Below are positions 25,141 through 35,301 of a DNA stretch of 64,000 nt, one piece after another. A program made the position numbers and the translations under genes. Below the pieces are notes generated by a model. It was given only the letters and a program-made list of their open reading frames with translations, was not told the origin of the DNA and ran no database searches. Where the stretch lies: positions 42,614-106,613 of the forward strand of contig NW_026917265.1 of the NCBI RefSeq assembly GCF_035046485.1. The letters are read 5' to 3'. Each line of letters begins with the position of its first letter. The stretch's first letter is position 1. The stretch is from Aedes albopictus (taxonomy: Eukaryota > Arthropoda > Insecta > Diptera > Culicidae).

Positions 25141-26354
25141 GATTCCGCCGAGAATCCTCAGGGTACTGAGAAGAATCTTCTTAGGATTCGATGAAAAATC
25201 TTCTCAGAACTCTGAAGATAATTTTCGCAGGATTCTGAGGAAAATGCATTCAGGATTCTGAGAAGAATCCTTTCAGGATTCTGGTGAGAATCCTCTCAGG
25301 ATTCTGGGGAGAATCCTCTCAGGATTCTGGTGAGAATCCTCTCAGGATTCTGGTGAGAATCCTCTCAGGATTCTGGTGAGAATCCTCTCAGGATTCTGGT
25401 GAGAATCCTCTCAGGATTCTGGTGAGAATCCTCTCAGGATTCTGGTGAGAATACTCTCGGGATTCTGATGATAATCCTCTCAAGATTCTGTTGAAAATCC
25501 TCTAAGGATTCTGTGGAGAATCCTGTCAGGATTCTGTGGAGAATCCTCTCAGGATTCTGTGGAGAATCCTCTCAGGATTCTTTGGAGAATCCTCTCAGGA
25601 TTCTGTGGAGAATCCCCTCTGGATTCAGTGGAAAATCCTCTCATCAATCTGTGGAGTATCCTCTCAGGAATCTGTGGAGAATCCTTTCATGATTCTGGCG
25701 AGACTCTTCTCACGATCCTGACAAGAATCCTCTTAGGATTCTGCAGAGAATCCTCTCAGGATTTTGTGGAGAATCCTCTTAGGAATCTGTGGACAAGTCT
25801 CTCAGTATTCTGTAGATAATCCTCTCAGGACTCTGTAGAGAATCCTTTCGGGATTCTGCAGAGAATCCTCCCAGTATTTTGCAGACATACCTCTCAGGAT
25901 TCTGCAGAGAATCCTCTCAGGATTCTGTAGAGAATCCCCTCAGGATTCTGCAGAGAATCCTCTCGGGATTCTGCAGAGAATCATCTCGGGATTCTACAGA
26001 GAATCCTCTCGGGATTCTGCCGAGAATCCTCTCAGTATTCTGCAGAGAAACCTCTCGGGATTCTGCAGAGAATCCTCTCGGGATTCTGCAGGGATTCCTC
26101 TCGGTATTCTGCAGAGAATGCTGTAGATATTCTGCAGGATTCTGTAGAGAATCTTCTCGGGATTCTGCAGAGAATCCTCTCGGGATTTTACCGAGAATCC
26201 TTCCAGTATTCTACAGAGATTCCTCTCGGTATTCTACAGAGAATGCTGTAATTTTTCTGCAGTGAGTCCTCTCAGGATTGTGCAAAGCATCCTTTCAGGA
26301 TTCTGCAGAGAATTCTCTCTGGATTCTGCAGATAATCCTCTCGGTATTCTGCTG
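25141..26354 (+). repeat. Satellite array A5, GGTG then GTGG then GCAG linkers
   Basis: About 53 units in three linker domains: GGTG (about 25255-25490), GTGG (about 25500-25690) and GCAG (about 25740-26354, many with CTCGGGATT or CTCAGTATT arms). Both edges are degenerate. The domain order shows that different linker types can be adjacent within one array, joined by a few transitional units (GACAAG, GGCG). Confidence 0.96.
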
Positions 26355-27950
26355 AAAATATGTGTTATTTTTCCTGATTCAAGAAAAACACATGAATTTT
26401 ATCAATTTCTTCGAGCTCCACTGTTCTGATCCTCCTCTTTCAAACTCTTTACTGCTCACGGTGAATCGACGTAAACAAACAAATCCCATCAAAATCGCGG
26501 GTGTCGAACAGGGAATTTCGATCGCAAAAGAATACCCCGATAAAATCCCATATTATCCCGGTGCGCTCGAATAAACCGAGTAAAACTTATTTCCATGAAA
26601 TCAGCAGAGGAAAAAAACCTTCCTCAAACCTCATCTGTCCTGTTGCCAGCGCAATGATGGCCCTTTGATCCACTCCCATATCGATGCGATAGCATTCAGC
26701 AGGGTAGCAAATCGATTCACCACCGCCCCAAAGTTTTCATCAGAATCAATAATTTTACGTTATCTGCCTTTGCTGTTTTCACTTGTTTGCATCAAGTTTT
26801 TTCCATTTTTTACAGCTGTTTTTCCAACAGGATAAAAAAATTCCCACTGGACCATCATGACGGACCAACCGCAACGTATCGATTTCCTCCCTATGCAGAC
26901 AAAGGATAACTTTCCCCTCGCCTGTTTGTTTCAGCGAAAACGACAAACATATGCATATGCAGGTGAAACCACTAACTTCTCATTTTCCGAACGAGAAGAA
27001 GTGCATAAATTTTGTTTTCCTTGGAGACGGAATGCTGTGGCGAATCGGTAAATGATGAGTTACGATTCTCTGGCGGGCTGTTCAAGGGGCGTTTGCAACG
27101 AAGGGTTGCTTTATATTTTAGATGAAATTTGTTTGAATTGTGCTTTTGAATACGGAGAATCTATTACGACCGCTTAAGTAATGAGTTTGTGATCGAATTT
27201 GAGTATTTTATGTAAAATTTAGTTAAGAAAACACATTTGTTTGAAAAATTTATGATAAATGGTATCAATATCATCAAAACTTTTACTTAAGTGCTACAAT
27301 CTGGTTCAAGCGGATATCATTTGCATAACAAACCAAATTCATCTGAAAAATGTTAATGCTCTGTTATATTACTAAGAAGTTTCTGCAGCCTGCTCACATA
27401 TCTAAAAGTGTTTCAAGCTACTGCATTTAAAAATATAACCATTCCCACGAATCCTTGAGGCAAAAACTTTCCAAAGGTGAACAACCTCCGACAGCATTCA
27501 GGTAAATTCATCCTTCTCTCAATAAAAGAAGGGGAGGCGCCAAATGTAAATCGATTCCACTTTCTGGATCCCACGGGGGTCGTAACTTATCATTTGGCGG
27601 CTCTCACGTTCGGTGCCACCACCACACCGGTACTGATTGATTCTACCCTCGGAAGCTGCTGCAGTTTGGGAAAGTTTTTCCGGGCATTTCGCCATTACTG
27701 CATGCAGTATTCATGGTCGTACTCGTTCTGGTGCGCTGCAGTCAATGGACGATTCGTGTTGATCCGTCCGTGGGCACTCCTTTGGAGAGTGGAATTTCAC
27801 CAATTGACTGGCGGTTTTTTTGCCTAAAGTGGGAAAAAGTTTATCTTTGGTTGACTGTAATTGTGGGTTTCATGGGTTATTGTTCACGGAAATAGGTCGG
27901 AAATCGATTCAAAATAATAACTGCACCTCGGGAGCATAGGAATGCTTAAA
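26355..27950. other. Single-copy spacer between arrays A5 and A6
   Basis: Contains a pyrimidine-rich acceptor-like sequence ending in TTTTTTACAG (26804-26813). It is followed by a 64-codon ATG frame at 26857-27051 + that ends next to a GGTAAATG donor-like site. An in-frame TAA lies just upstream of the ATG, and the translation is not recognisable, so I do not call an exon. The 116-codon frame at 27477-27827 depends on a GTG start and is also judged spurious. Confidence 0.5.
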
Positions 27951-30900
27951 AATTCATCAGAGATTTCTCTCAGGATTCATCAAAGATTTCTCTCAGGATT
28001 CTGCAGAGAATCCTCGCAGGATTCTGCAGAGACTCCACTCCGGATTCTGCAGGGAATCCTCGCAAGATTCTGTGGAGAATCCTCTCAGGATTCTGTGGAG
28101 AATCCTCTCAGGATTCTGTGGAGAATCCTCTCAGGATTCTGTGGAGAATCCTCTCAGGATTCTGTGGAGAATCCTCTCAGGATTCTGTGGAGAATCCTCT
28201 CAGGATTCTGTGGAGAATCCTCTCAGGATTCTGTGGAGAATCCTCTCAGGATTCTGTGGAGAATCCTCTCAGGATTCTGTGGAGAATCCTCTCAGGATTC
28301 TGTGGAGAATCCTCTCAGCATTCTGTGGAGAATCCTCTCAGGATTCTGTGGAGAATCCTCTCAGGATTCTGTGGAGAATCCTCTCAGGATTCTGTGGAGA
28401 ATCCTCTAAGGATTCTGTGGAGAATCCTCTCAGGATTCTGTGGAGAATCCTCTCAGAATTCTGTTGAGAATCCTCTCAGGATTCTGTGGAGAATCCTCTC
28501 AGGATTCTGTGGAGAATCTTCTCAGGATTCTGTGGAGAATCCTCTCAGGATTCTGTGGAGAATCCTCTCAGGATTCTGTGGAGAATCCTCTCAGGATTCT
28601 GTGGAGAATCCTCTCAGGATTCTGTGGAGAATCCTCTCAGGATTCTTTGGAGAATCCTCTCAGGATTCTTTGGAGAATCCTCTCAGGATTCTGTGGAGAA
28701 TTCTCTCAAGATTCTGTGGAGAATTCTCTCAAGATTCTGTGGAGAATCCTCTCAGGGATCTGTGGAGAATCCTCTCAGGATTCTGTGGAGAATCCTCTCC
28801 GGATTCTGTGGAGAATCCTCCCAGGATTCTGTGGAGAATTCTCTCAGGATTCTGTGGAGAATTCTCTCAGGATTCTGTCGAAAATCCTCTCAGGATTCTG
28901 TCGAGAATCCTCTCAGGATTCTGTGGAGAATCCTCTCAGGATTCTGTGGAGAATCCTCTCAGGATTCTGCAGAGCATCCTCTCAGGATTCTGCAGAGCAT
29001 CCTCTCAGGATTCTGCAGAGCATCCTCTCAGGATTCTGCAGAGCATCCTCTCAGGATTCTGCAGAGCATTCTCTCAGGATTCTGCAGAGCATCCTCTCAG
29101 GATTCTGCAGAGCATCCTCTCAGGATTCTGGTGAGAATCCTCTCAGGATTCTGCAGAGAATCCTCTCAGAATTCTGCAGAGCATCCTCTCAGGATCCTGC
29201 AGAGATTCCTCTCAGGATTTCGCAGAAAATTATCTCAGGGTTCTGCTGAGAATCCTCTCAGGATTCTGCAGAGAATCCTGTCAGGATTCTGCAGAGAATC
29301 CTCTCAGGATTCTGCAGAGAATCCTCTCAGGATTCTGCAGAGAATCCTCTCAGGATTCTGCAGAGAATCCTCTCAGGTTCCTGCAAAGAATCCTGTCTGG
29401 ATCCTGCAGAGAATCCTGTCTGGATTCTGCATAGAATCCTCTCAGGATTCTGCAGAGAATCCGCTCAGGATTCTGCAGAGAATCCTCTCAGGATTCTGCA
29501 GAAAATCCTCTCAGGATTTTGCAGAAAATTATCTCAGGGTTCTGCTGAGAATCCTCTCAGGATTCTGCAGAGAATCCTCTCAGGATTCTGCAGAGATCCC
29601 TGTCAGGTTTCTGCCGAGAATCCTGTCAGGATTCTGCCGAGAATCCTCTCAGAATCCTGTAGTGAAACCTCTCAGGATTCTGCAGAGAAGCCATTTATGA
29701 TTATGCAGGAAATCCTCTCAGGATTCTGCAGAGAATCCTCTCTGGATTCTGCAGAGAATCCTGTCTGGATTCTGCATAGAATCCTTCCCGGATTCTGCAG
29801 AGAATCCTCTCAGGATTCTGCAGAGAATCCGCTCTGGATTCTGCAGAGAATCCGCTCTGGATTCTGCAGAGAAACCGCTCTGGATTCTGCAGAGAATCCG
29901 CTCTGGATTCTGCAGAGAATCCGCTCAGGATTCTGCAGAGAATCCGCTCAGGATTCTGCAGAGAATCCGCTCTGGATTCTGCAGAGAATCTGCTCTGGAT
30001 TCTGCAGAGAATCCGCTCTGGATTCTGCAGAGAATCCGCTCTGGATTCTGCAGAGAATCCGCTCTGGATTCTGCAGAGAATCTGCTCTGGATTCTGCAGA
30101 GAATCCGCTCTGGATTCTGCAGAGAATCCGCTCTGGATTCTGCAGCGGATCCGCTCTGGATTCTGCAGGAAATCCGCTCTGGATTCTGCAGAGAATCCTC
30201 TCAGAATTCTGCAGAGAATCCTCTCAGGATTCTGCAGAGAATCCTCTCAGGATTCTGCAGAAAATCCTCTCAGGATTCTGCAGAGAATACCTTCTGGCTG
30301 GAATCCTCTCAGATTTCTGGCGAGAATCCTCTCAGGATTTGGCGAGAATCCTCTCAAGATTCTGACGAGAATCCTCTCAGGATTCTGGCGAGTATCCTCT
30401 CAGGATTCTGGCGAGAATCCACTCAGGATTATGGTGAGAATCCTTCCAGGATTCTGGCGAGAATCCTCTCAGGATTCTTTAGAGAATCCTCTCAGGATTC
30501 TGCAGAGAATCCTATCAGGATTCTGCAGAGAATCCTTTCAGGATTCTGCAGAGAATTCTTTCAGGATTCTGCAAAGAATCCTCTCAGGATTCTGTGGAGA
30601 ATCCTCTCAGGATTCTGTGGAGAATCCTCTCAGGATTCTGTGGAGAATCCTCTCAGGATTCTGTGGAGAATCCTCTCAGGATTCTGTGGAGAATCCTCTC
30701 AGGATTCTGTGGAGAATCCTCTCAGGATTCTGTGGAGAATCCTCTCAGGATTCTGCAGAGAATCTGCTCTGGATTCTGCAGAGAATCCTCTCAGAATTCT
30801 GCAGAGAATCCTCTCAGGATTCTGCTGAGAATCCTCTCAGGATTCTGCTGAGAATCCTCTCAGGATTCTGCAGAGAATCCTCTCAGGATTCTGCAGAAAA

Positions 30901-33274
30901 TCCTCTCAGGATTCTGCAGAGAATCCTTCCTGGATTCTGCAGAGAATCCCTTCTGGCTGGAATCCTCTCAGATTTCTGGCGAGAATCCTCTCAGGATTCT
31001 GGCGAGAATCCTCTCAAGATTCTGACGAGAATCCTCTCAGGATTCTGGCGAGTATCCTCTCAGGATTCTGGCGAGAATCCACTCAGGATTATGATGAGAA
31101 TCCTTCCAGGATTCTGCAGAGAATCCTCTCAGGATTCTGCAGAGAATCCTCTCAGGATTCTGCAGAGAATCCTATCAGGATTCTGTGGAGAATCATCTCT
31201 GGATTCTGTGGAGAATCCTCTCAGGATTCTGTGGAGAATCCTCTCAGGATTCTGTGAAGAATCCTCTCAGGATTCTGTGGAGAATCCTCTCAGGATTCTG
31301 TGGAGAATCCTCTCAGGATTCTGTGGAGAATCCTCTCAGGATTCTGTGGAGAATCCTCTCAGGATTCTGTGGAGAATCCTCTCAGGATTCTGTGGAGAAT
31401 CCTCTCAGGATTCTGTGGAGAATCCTCTCAGGATTCTGTGGAGAATCCTCTCAGGATTCTGTGGAGAATCCTCTCAGGATTCTGTGGAGAATCCTCTCAG
31501 GATTCTGTGGAGAATCCTCTCAGGATTCTGTGGAGAATCCTCTCAGGATTCTGTGGAGAATCCTCTCAGGATTCTGTGGAGAATCCTCTCAGGATTCTGT
31601 GGAGAATCCTCTCAGGATTCTGTGCAGAATCCTCTCAGGATTCTGTGCAGAATCCTCTCAGGATTCTGTGCAGAATCCTCTCAGGATTCTGTGCAGAATC
31701 CTCTCAGGATTCTGTGCAGAATCCTCTCAGGATTCTGTGCAGAATCCTCTCAGGATTCTGTGCAGAATCCTCTCAGGATTCTGTGCAGAATCCTCTCAGG
31801 ATTCTGTGCAGAATCCTCTCAGGATTCTGTGCAGAATCCTCTCAGGATTCTGTGCAGAATCCTCTCAGGATTCTGTGCAGAATCCTCTCAGGATTCTGTG
31901 CAGAATCCTCTCAGGATTCTGTGCAGAATACTCTCAGGATTCTGTGCAGAATCCTCTCAGGATTCTGTGCAGAATCCTCTCAGGATTCTGTGCAGAATCC
32001 TCTCAGGATTCTGTGCAGAATCCTCTCAGGATTCTGTGCAGAATTCTCTCAGGATTCTGTGCAGAATCCTCTCAGGATTCGGAGGAGAATCCTCTGAGGA
32101 GAATCCTCTGAGGAGAATCCTCTGAGGATTCTGAGTAGAATACTTTCAGGATTTTGGCGAGAATCCTCTAAGGATTCTGTAGAGAATCCTCTCAGGGTTC
32201 TGAAGAGAATCCTCTCAGGATTCTGAAGAGAATCCTCTCAGGATTCTGAGGAGAATCCTTTCAGGATTTCACGGAGAATCCTCTCAGGATTCTGCGGAGA
32301 ATCCTCTCAGGATTCTGCTGAGAATCCTCTCAGGATTCTGCTGAAAATCCTCTCAGGATTCTGCTGAGAATCCTCTCAGGATTCTGATGGGAATCTTCTA
32401 AGGATTCTGCTGGGAATCCTCTCTGGATTCTGCTGGGAATCCTCTAAGGATTCTGCTGAGAATCCTCTCAGGATTCTGCTGAGAATCCTCTCAGGATTCT
32501 GCTGAGAATCCTTTCTGGATTCTGCAGAGAATCCGCTCAGGATTCTGCAGAGAATCCGCTCAGGATTCTACAGAGAATCCTCTCAGGATTCTGCTGAGAA
32601 TGCTCTCAGGGTTTTGCTGAGAATCCTCTCAGGATTCTGCTGAGAATCCTCTCAGGATTCTGCTGAGAATCTTCTCAGGATTCTGCTGAGAATCCTCCCA
32701 GGATTCTGCTGAGAATCCTCTCAGGATTCTGCTGAGAATCCTCTCAGGATACTGCTGAGAATCCTCTCAGGATTCTGCTGAGAATCCTCTTTGGATTCTG
32801 AAGAGAATCTTCTCAGGATTCTGCTGAGAATCCTCTTAGGATTCTGCTGAGAATCCTCTCAGGATTCTGCTGAGAATCCTCTCAGGATTCTGCATAGAAT
32901 TCTCTTAGGATTCTGGTGAGAATCCTCTCAGGATTCTGGTAAGAATCCTCTTAAAATTCTGCAGAGAATCCTCTCAGGATTGTGCTGAGAATCCTCTCAG
33001 GATTGTGCTGAAAATCCTCTCAGGATTGTGCTGAGAATCCTCTCAGGATTCTGCAAAGAATCCTCTCAGGATTCTGCATAGAATCTTCTCACGATTCTGC
33101 ATAGAATCTTGTCAGTATTCTGCATAGAATCCTCTCAGGATTCTGGTGGGAATCCTCTCAGGATTCTGGTGGGAATCCTATCAGGATTCTGTTGAGAATC
33201 GTCTCAGGATTCTGCTGAGAATCGTCTCAGGATTTTGTTGAGAATCGTCTCAGGATTCTGCAGAGGATCCTTTC
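27951..33274 (+). repeat. Satellite array A6, mosaic of linker domains
   Basis: About 231 units. Domains in order: short degenerate lead-in; GTGG (28070-28960); units with AGAGCATCC arms (28968-29115); GCAG (29140-29690); GCAG with CCGCTCTGG cores (about 29825-30185); GGCG/GACG (30300-30480); GCAG and GTGG (30480-30950); repeat of the GGCG/GACG segment (30950-31117); GTGG (31180-31615); GTGC (about 31620-32065); a short CTCTGAGGAGAATC slippage zone (32080-32125); mixed (32130-32280); GCTG (about 32310-33060); degenerate tail. In the GTGG, GCAG and GTGC domains all three top-strand frames are stop-free. This produces open frames of up to 564 codons with a 23-residue period, judged non-coding. 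Confidence 0.98.
30291..31110 (+). repeat. Segmental duplication inside array A6 (offset about 660 bp)
   Basis: A marker segment beginning CTTCTGGCTGGAATCC occurs at 30291 and again at 30950. It is followed by the same order of rare variants (GATTTCTGGCG, CAAGATTCTGACG, GAGTATCC, CCACTCAGGATTATG) and ends at offset exactly 660. The first copy lacks one base (CAGGATTTGGCG versus CAGGATTCTGGCG), which explains the 659-to-660 shift. This is direct evidence of duplication of multi-unit blocks rather than single-unit slippage. Confidence 0.92.
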
Positions 33275-34721
33275 AGCCTGAATTAGAACTCCGATTGGAC
33301 TCCTTCAATGTTTTTATGGTATGCCAATCAGTGAAAGTGTCTCGTAAATTGCAAGAAATTTCATTCTAAAAATAGCTTGCAATTCCAACTCCCAGTAACT
33401 GTCACCACCTTCCTTTTCCATCGCTTCATTAGCTCGATCAGCATGACGCCAATTTTCCGGATCCAGGTTCCTTTCTGTCCTCACAAACCTCACAAACCCG
33501 AGTTCATTTCAATGCGAGATATGACAAAAAGGAAAAAAAACCCTAGTTCTCCTTCTGGTTGGCCGAACTCCTGGGTTGTTCAGTCCTTGTCAGCCGAACC
33601 GGAAATATGCTGAGAATCGTTTCCTTCCGGTCACCGACAACGAACGGACGGGCTCAGAAATTGGGACCATCGTCGTCCCAAAACTCCACTCCAGCACCAG
33701 CAGCCAGATGGCACTGGACGATGGTCGACGACAGGCGACGGACGACAAACGATGGCCGCCATAGGCTAGGCAACGCGATGATGACTCGACAGAAAAAGGG
33801 ACATCGTCGGCCCAGTTTTGGGTTTGTGCGAGCGGGGAAGGTTTCTCAGCCCAGCCGGTTAGGAGGACGGTCGGTGACGGTATGGTGTGAAAAAGGGTGT
33901 TTTTCGTCCCGGGAATTGTAACATTTGAATAAACAAATAGCAAGCCGGCGCGAGACCCGACGATGCAGTCAGGCAAACTGGAGTTTTCGAATTGCGGGAT
34001 GGATGGATTATAGTTCCCTCCGTGGCCGCCCTTTCCCCGTTACGTAGAATATTTCGCTGAGCAGAGTATGACAACGACGGGTAATGCTCGTTGTAACGGG
34101 AAAATATGCAGGGAAGGGCGAGACTTTGTTGGAGTAAGGTAGGTGTACCAGATGGAGACAGTTTTGTTCCTTATAAAACCTGTGAAAATGAATTGTAACG
34201 ATTCCCAGTATCGTTCGCATATTTCACACTCTTCTAATTATAAATGTAATGATTGTTTTGTAATTCTACGATCATTTGTGCATACAATACGATTTTACAG
34301 AAAAGTTCGATAACTTTAACACAAATGATAACGATACATTCAATAGTCGTTGTTAAATAGATACCATTAGTTGTATGGTACTCGAATATTGCTACTCTTC
34401 CTTCTTCATTGTATCATAAGATGAAGATACTGTAACCTCAAAAACCATTCAGTTTACCGTTGAAGCTTTGTGGTATGATAATCGAAATCATTTGGATGAT
34501 TCGAAGTATCGTTTGCTTATAGTTTAATGTATTACAATTTGAGCATTCGAAACCTGTCTATCAAATAATTTCCAACCTAATTGCCTACATCTGGTACCCT
34601 CGCCCTAAGGGAGCTGCCCTAAGCCGTGAATGTCCTGCTGCCGCTGAGTGTCATTCCTGGGCTAGGGCCAAGCCTCTTCATTTTCCGCAATGACATGGCG
34701 CTAAAAAGCACTGTGCCAACT

Positions 34722-34749
34722 GGTTTGTTGGTTGGTTGGATGGTTGGAT
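34722..34749. repeat. TTGG-type microsatellite
   Basis: Imperfect tetranucleotide run (TTTGTTGGTTGGTTGG followed by ATGGTTGG). Short and imperfect; no function inferred. Confidence 0.75.
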
Positions 34750-35120
34750 AGCATGAATGGCGGCCGATACGATGGTTCGTGGCTGAGCGAGAGGTATATT
34801 CAAATTATCTGCCTCTAGTCGGTGTGACCTCGGTCTAACGACTCACCTGTGTCATTCTGCTATAACGGGCGCTGCGCGCTGGTTGGGGACGATGATGGTG
34901 TGGATGAACTTGGCGAAAATTCGTATTTCGGGTTGGGGTATGCAAGAGCCAAGGGTTGGAGGTTGAAGAAAAATTTGTCCGCTGGGACAACGTCAGTTGT
35001 GAGAGGATTTAAGTTTGTTAAGTGAAAATTGTTTTTAGGAACAAAAATACAATGTAGTCGAAGTTGTTGTGACTATGAACTCCTCAGTTTCCAGAGATTT
35101 CAACTCCTTTAAAAATCCAA

Positions 35121-35159
35121 CTAACTAAATTTTTCTATCCTTTCTCTTTTCAGGTAAGG
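35121..35159 (+). promoter_or_regulatory. Candidate recursive (regenerating) splice site
   Basis: The layout is a branch-point-like CTAACTAAAT (35121-35130), an uninterrupted pyrimidine-rich tract TTTTCTATCCTTTCTCTTTT (35131-35150), CAG (35151-35153), then GTAAGG (35154-35159). The acceptor AG is directly abutted by a near-consensus 5' splice site. This is the (Y)n-NCAG|GTAAGT architecture known from Drosophila recursive splice sites and from the Ubx microexons. Established knowledge covers the motif class only. That this site is used for stepwise intron removal is an inference. Confidence 0.6.
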
Positions 35160-35207
35160 CAATTGGAACAGATACAAGTTCTTGAAAAAGACAGGATTCA
35201 TAGGCGA
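35154..35207 (+). CDS. Candidate 18-codon microexon, gene unidentified
   Basis: A 54-nt stretch lies between a strong acceptor (pyrimidine tract, then CAG at 35151-35153) and a consensus donor, GTAAGT, at 35208-35213. Only phase 0 is open, reading VRQLEQIQVLEKDRIHRR. The other two phases hit TAA at once (bases 2-4) or TGA internally. The length is a multiple of three, so inclusion or skipping keeps the frame. The peptide is charged and Leu/Ile-spaced, compatible with a coiled-coil or helical insert, but I do not recognise the protein. The first codons, GTA AGG, form a regenerated 5' splice site, so the exon could be removed again after joining, as in Ubx mI and mII. Continuing past the donor, the frame stops at TAA shortly after. 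Alternatives are a cryptic recursive-splicing exon never kept in mRNA, or chance. No second exon of the same gene was found in the window. Confidence 0.55.
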
Positions 35208-35301
35208 GTAAGTGGCACATCTATATAATTATGAGATCCTCGGAAATATTATCAACAAAAATACAGAAAAACAACTTACAGATTATTTAAGTAATAACTG
35301 T

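Larger units (their letters stand above)
33275..35301. other. Single-copy spacer carrying the candidate microexon
   Basis: 33377-34220 has several overlapping open frames on both strands with no recognisable domain (33559-33921 +, 33590-33976 -). A TTGG-type simple repeat lies at 34722-34749, and an AT-rich stretch with ATACCATT/TATGGTA motifs at about 34200-34600. The 3' end holds the splice-flanked 54-nt candidate exon (35154-35207), listed separately. The exon lies only 94 bp from the first unit of array A7. Confidence 0.6.

Noticed and set aside
26804..27051. Acceptor-like TTTTTTACAG followed by a 64-codon ATG frame and a GGTAAATG donor-like site
   Set aside because: An in-frame TAA lies just before the ATG, the donor is weak, and the peptide is unrecognisable. 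Could be revisited with RNA-seq.
27485..27515. ATTCAGGTAAATTC as a splice-site pair
   Set aside because: No polypyrimidine tract upstream and a weak donor.
28072..32125. Several overlapping frames of up to 564 codons in array A6
   Set aside because: Most begin at GTG, all are satellite, and three frames are open in parallel.
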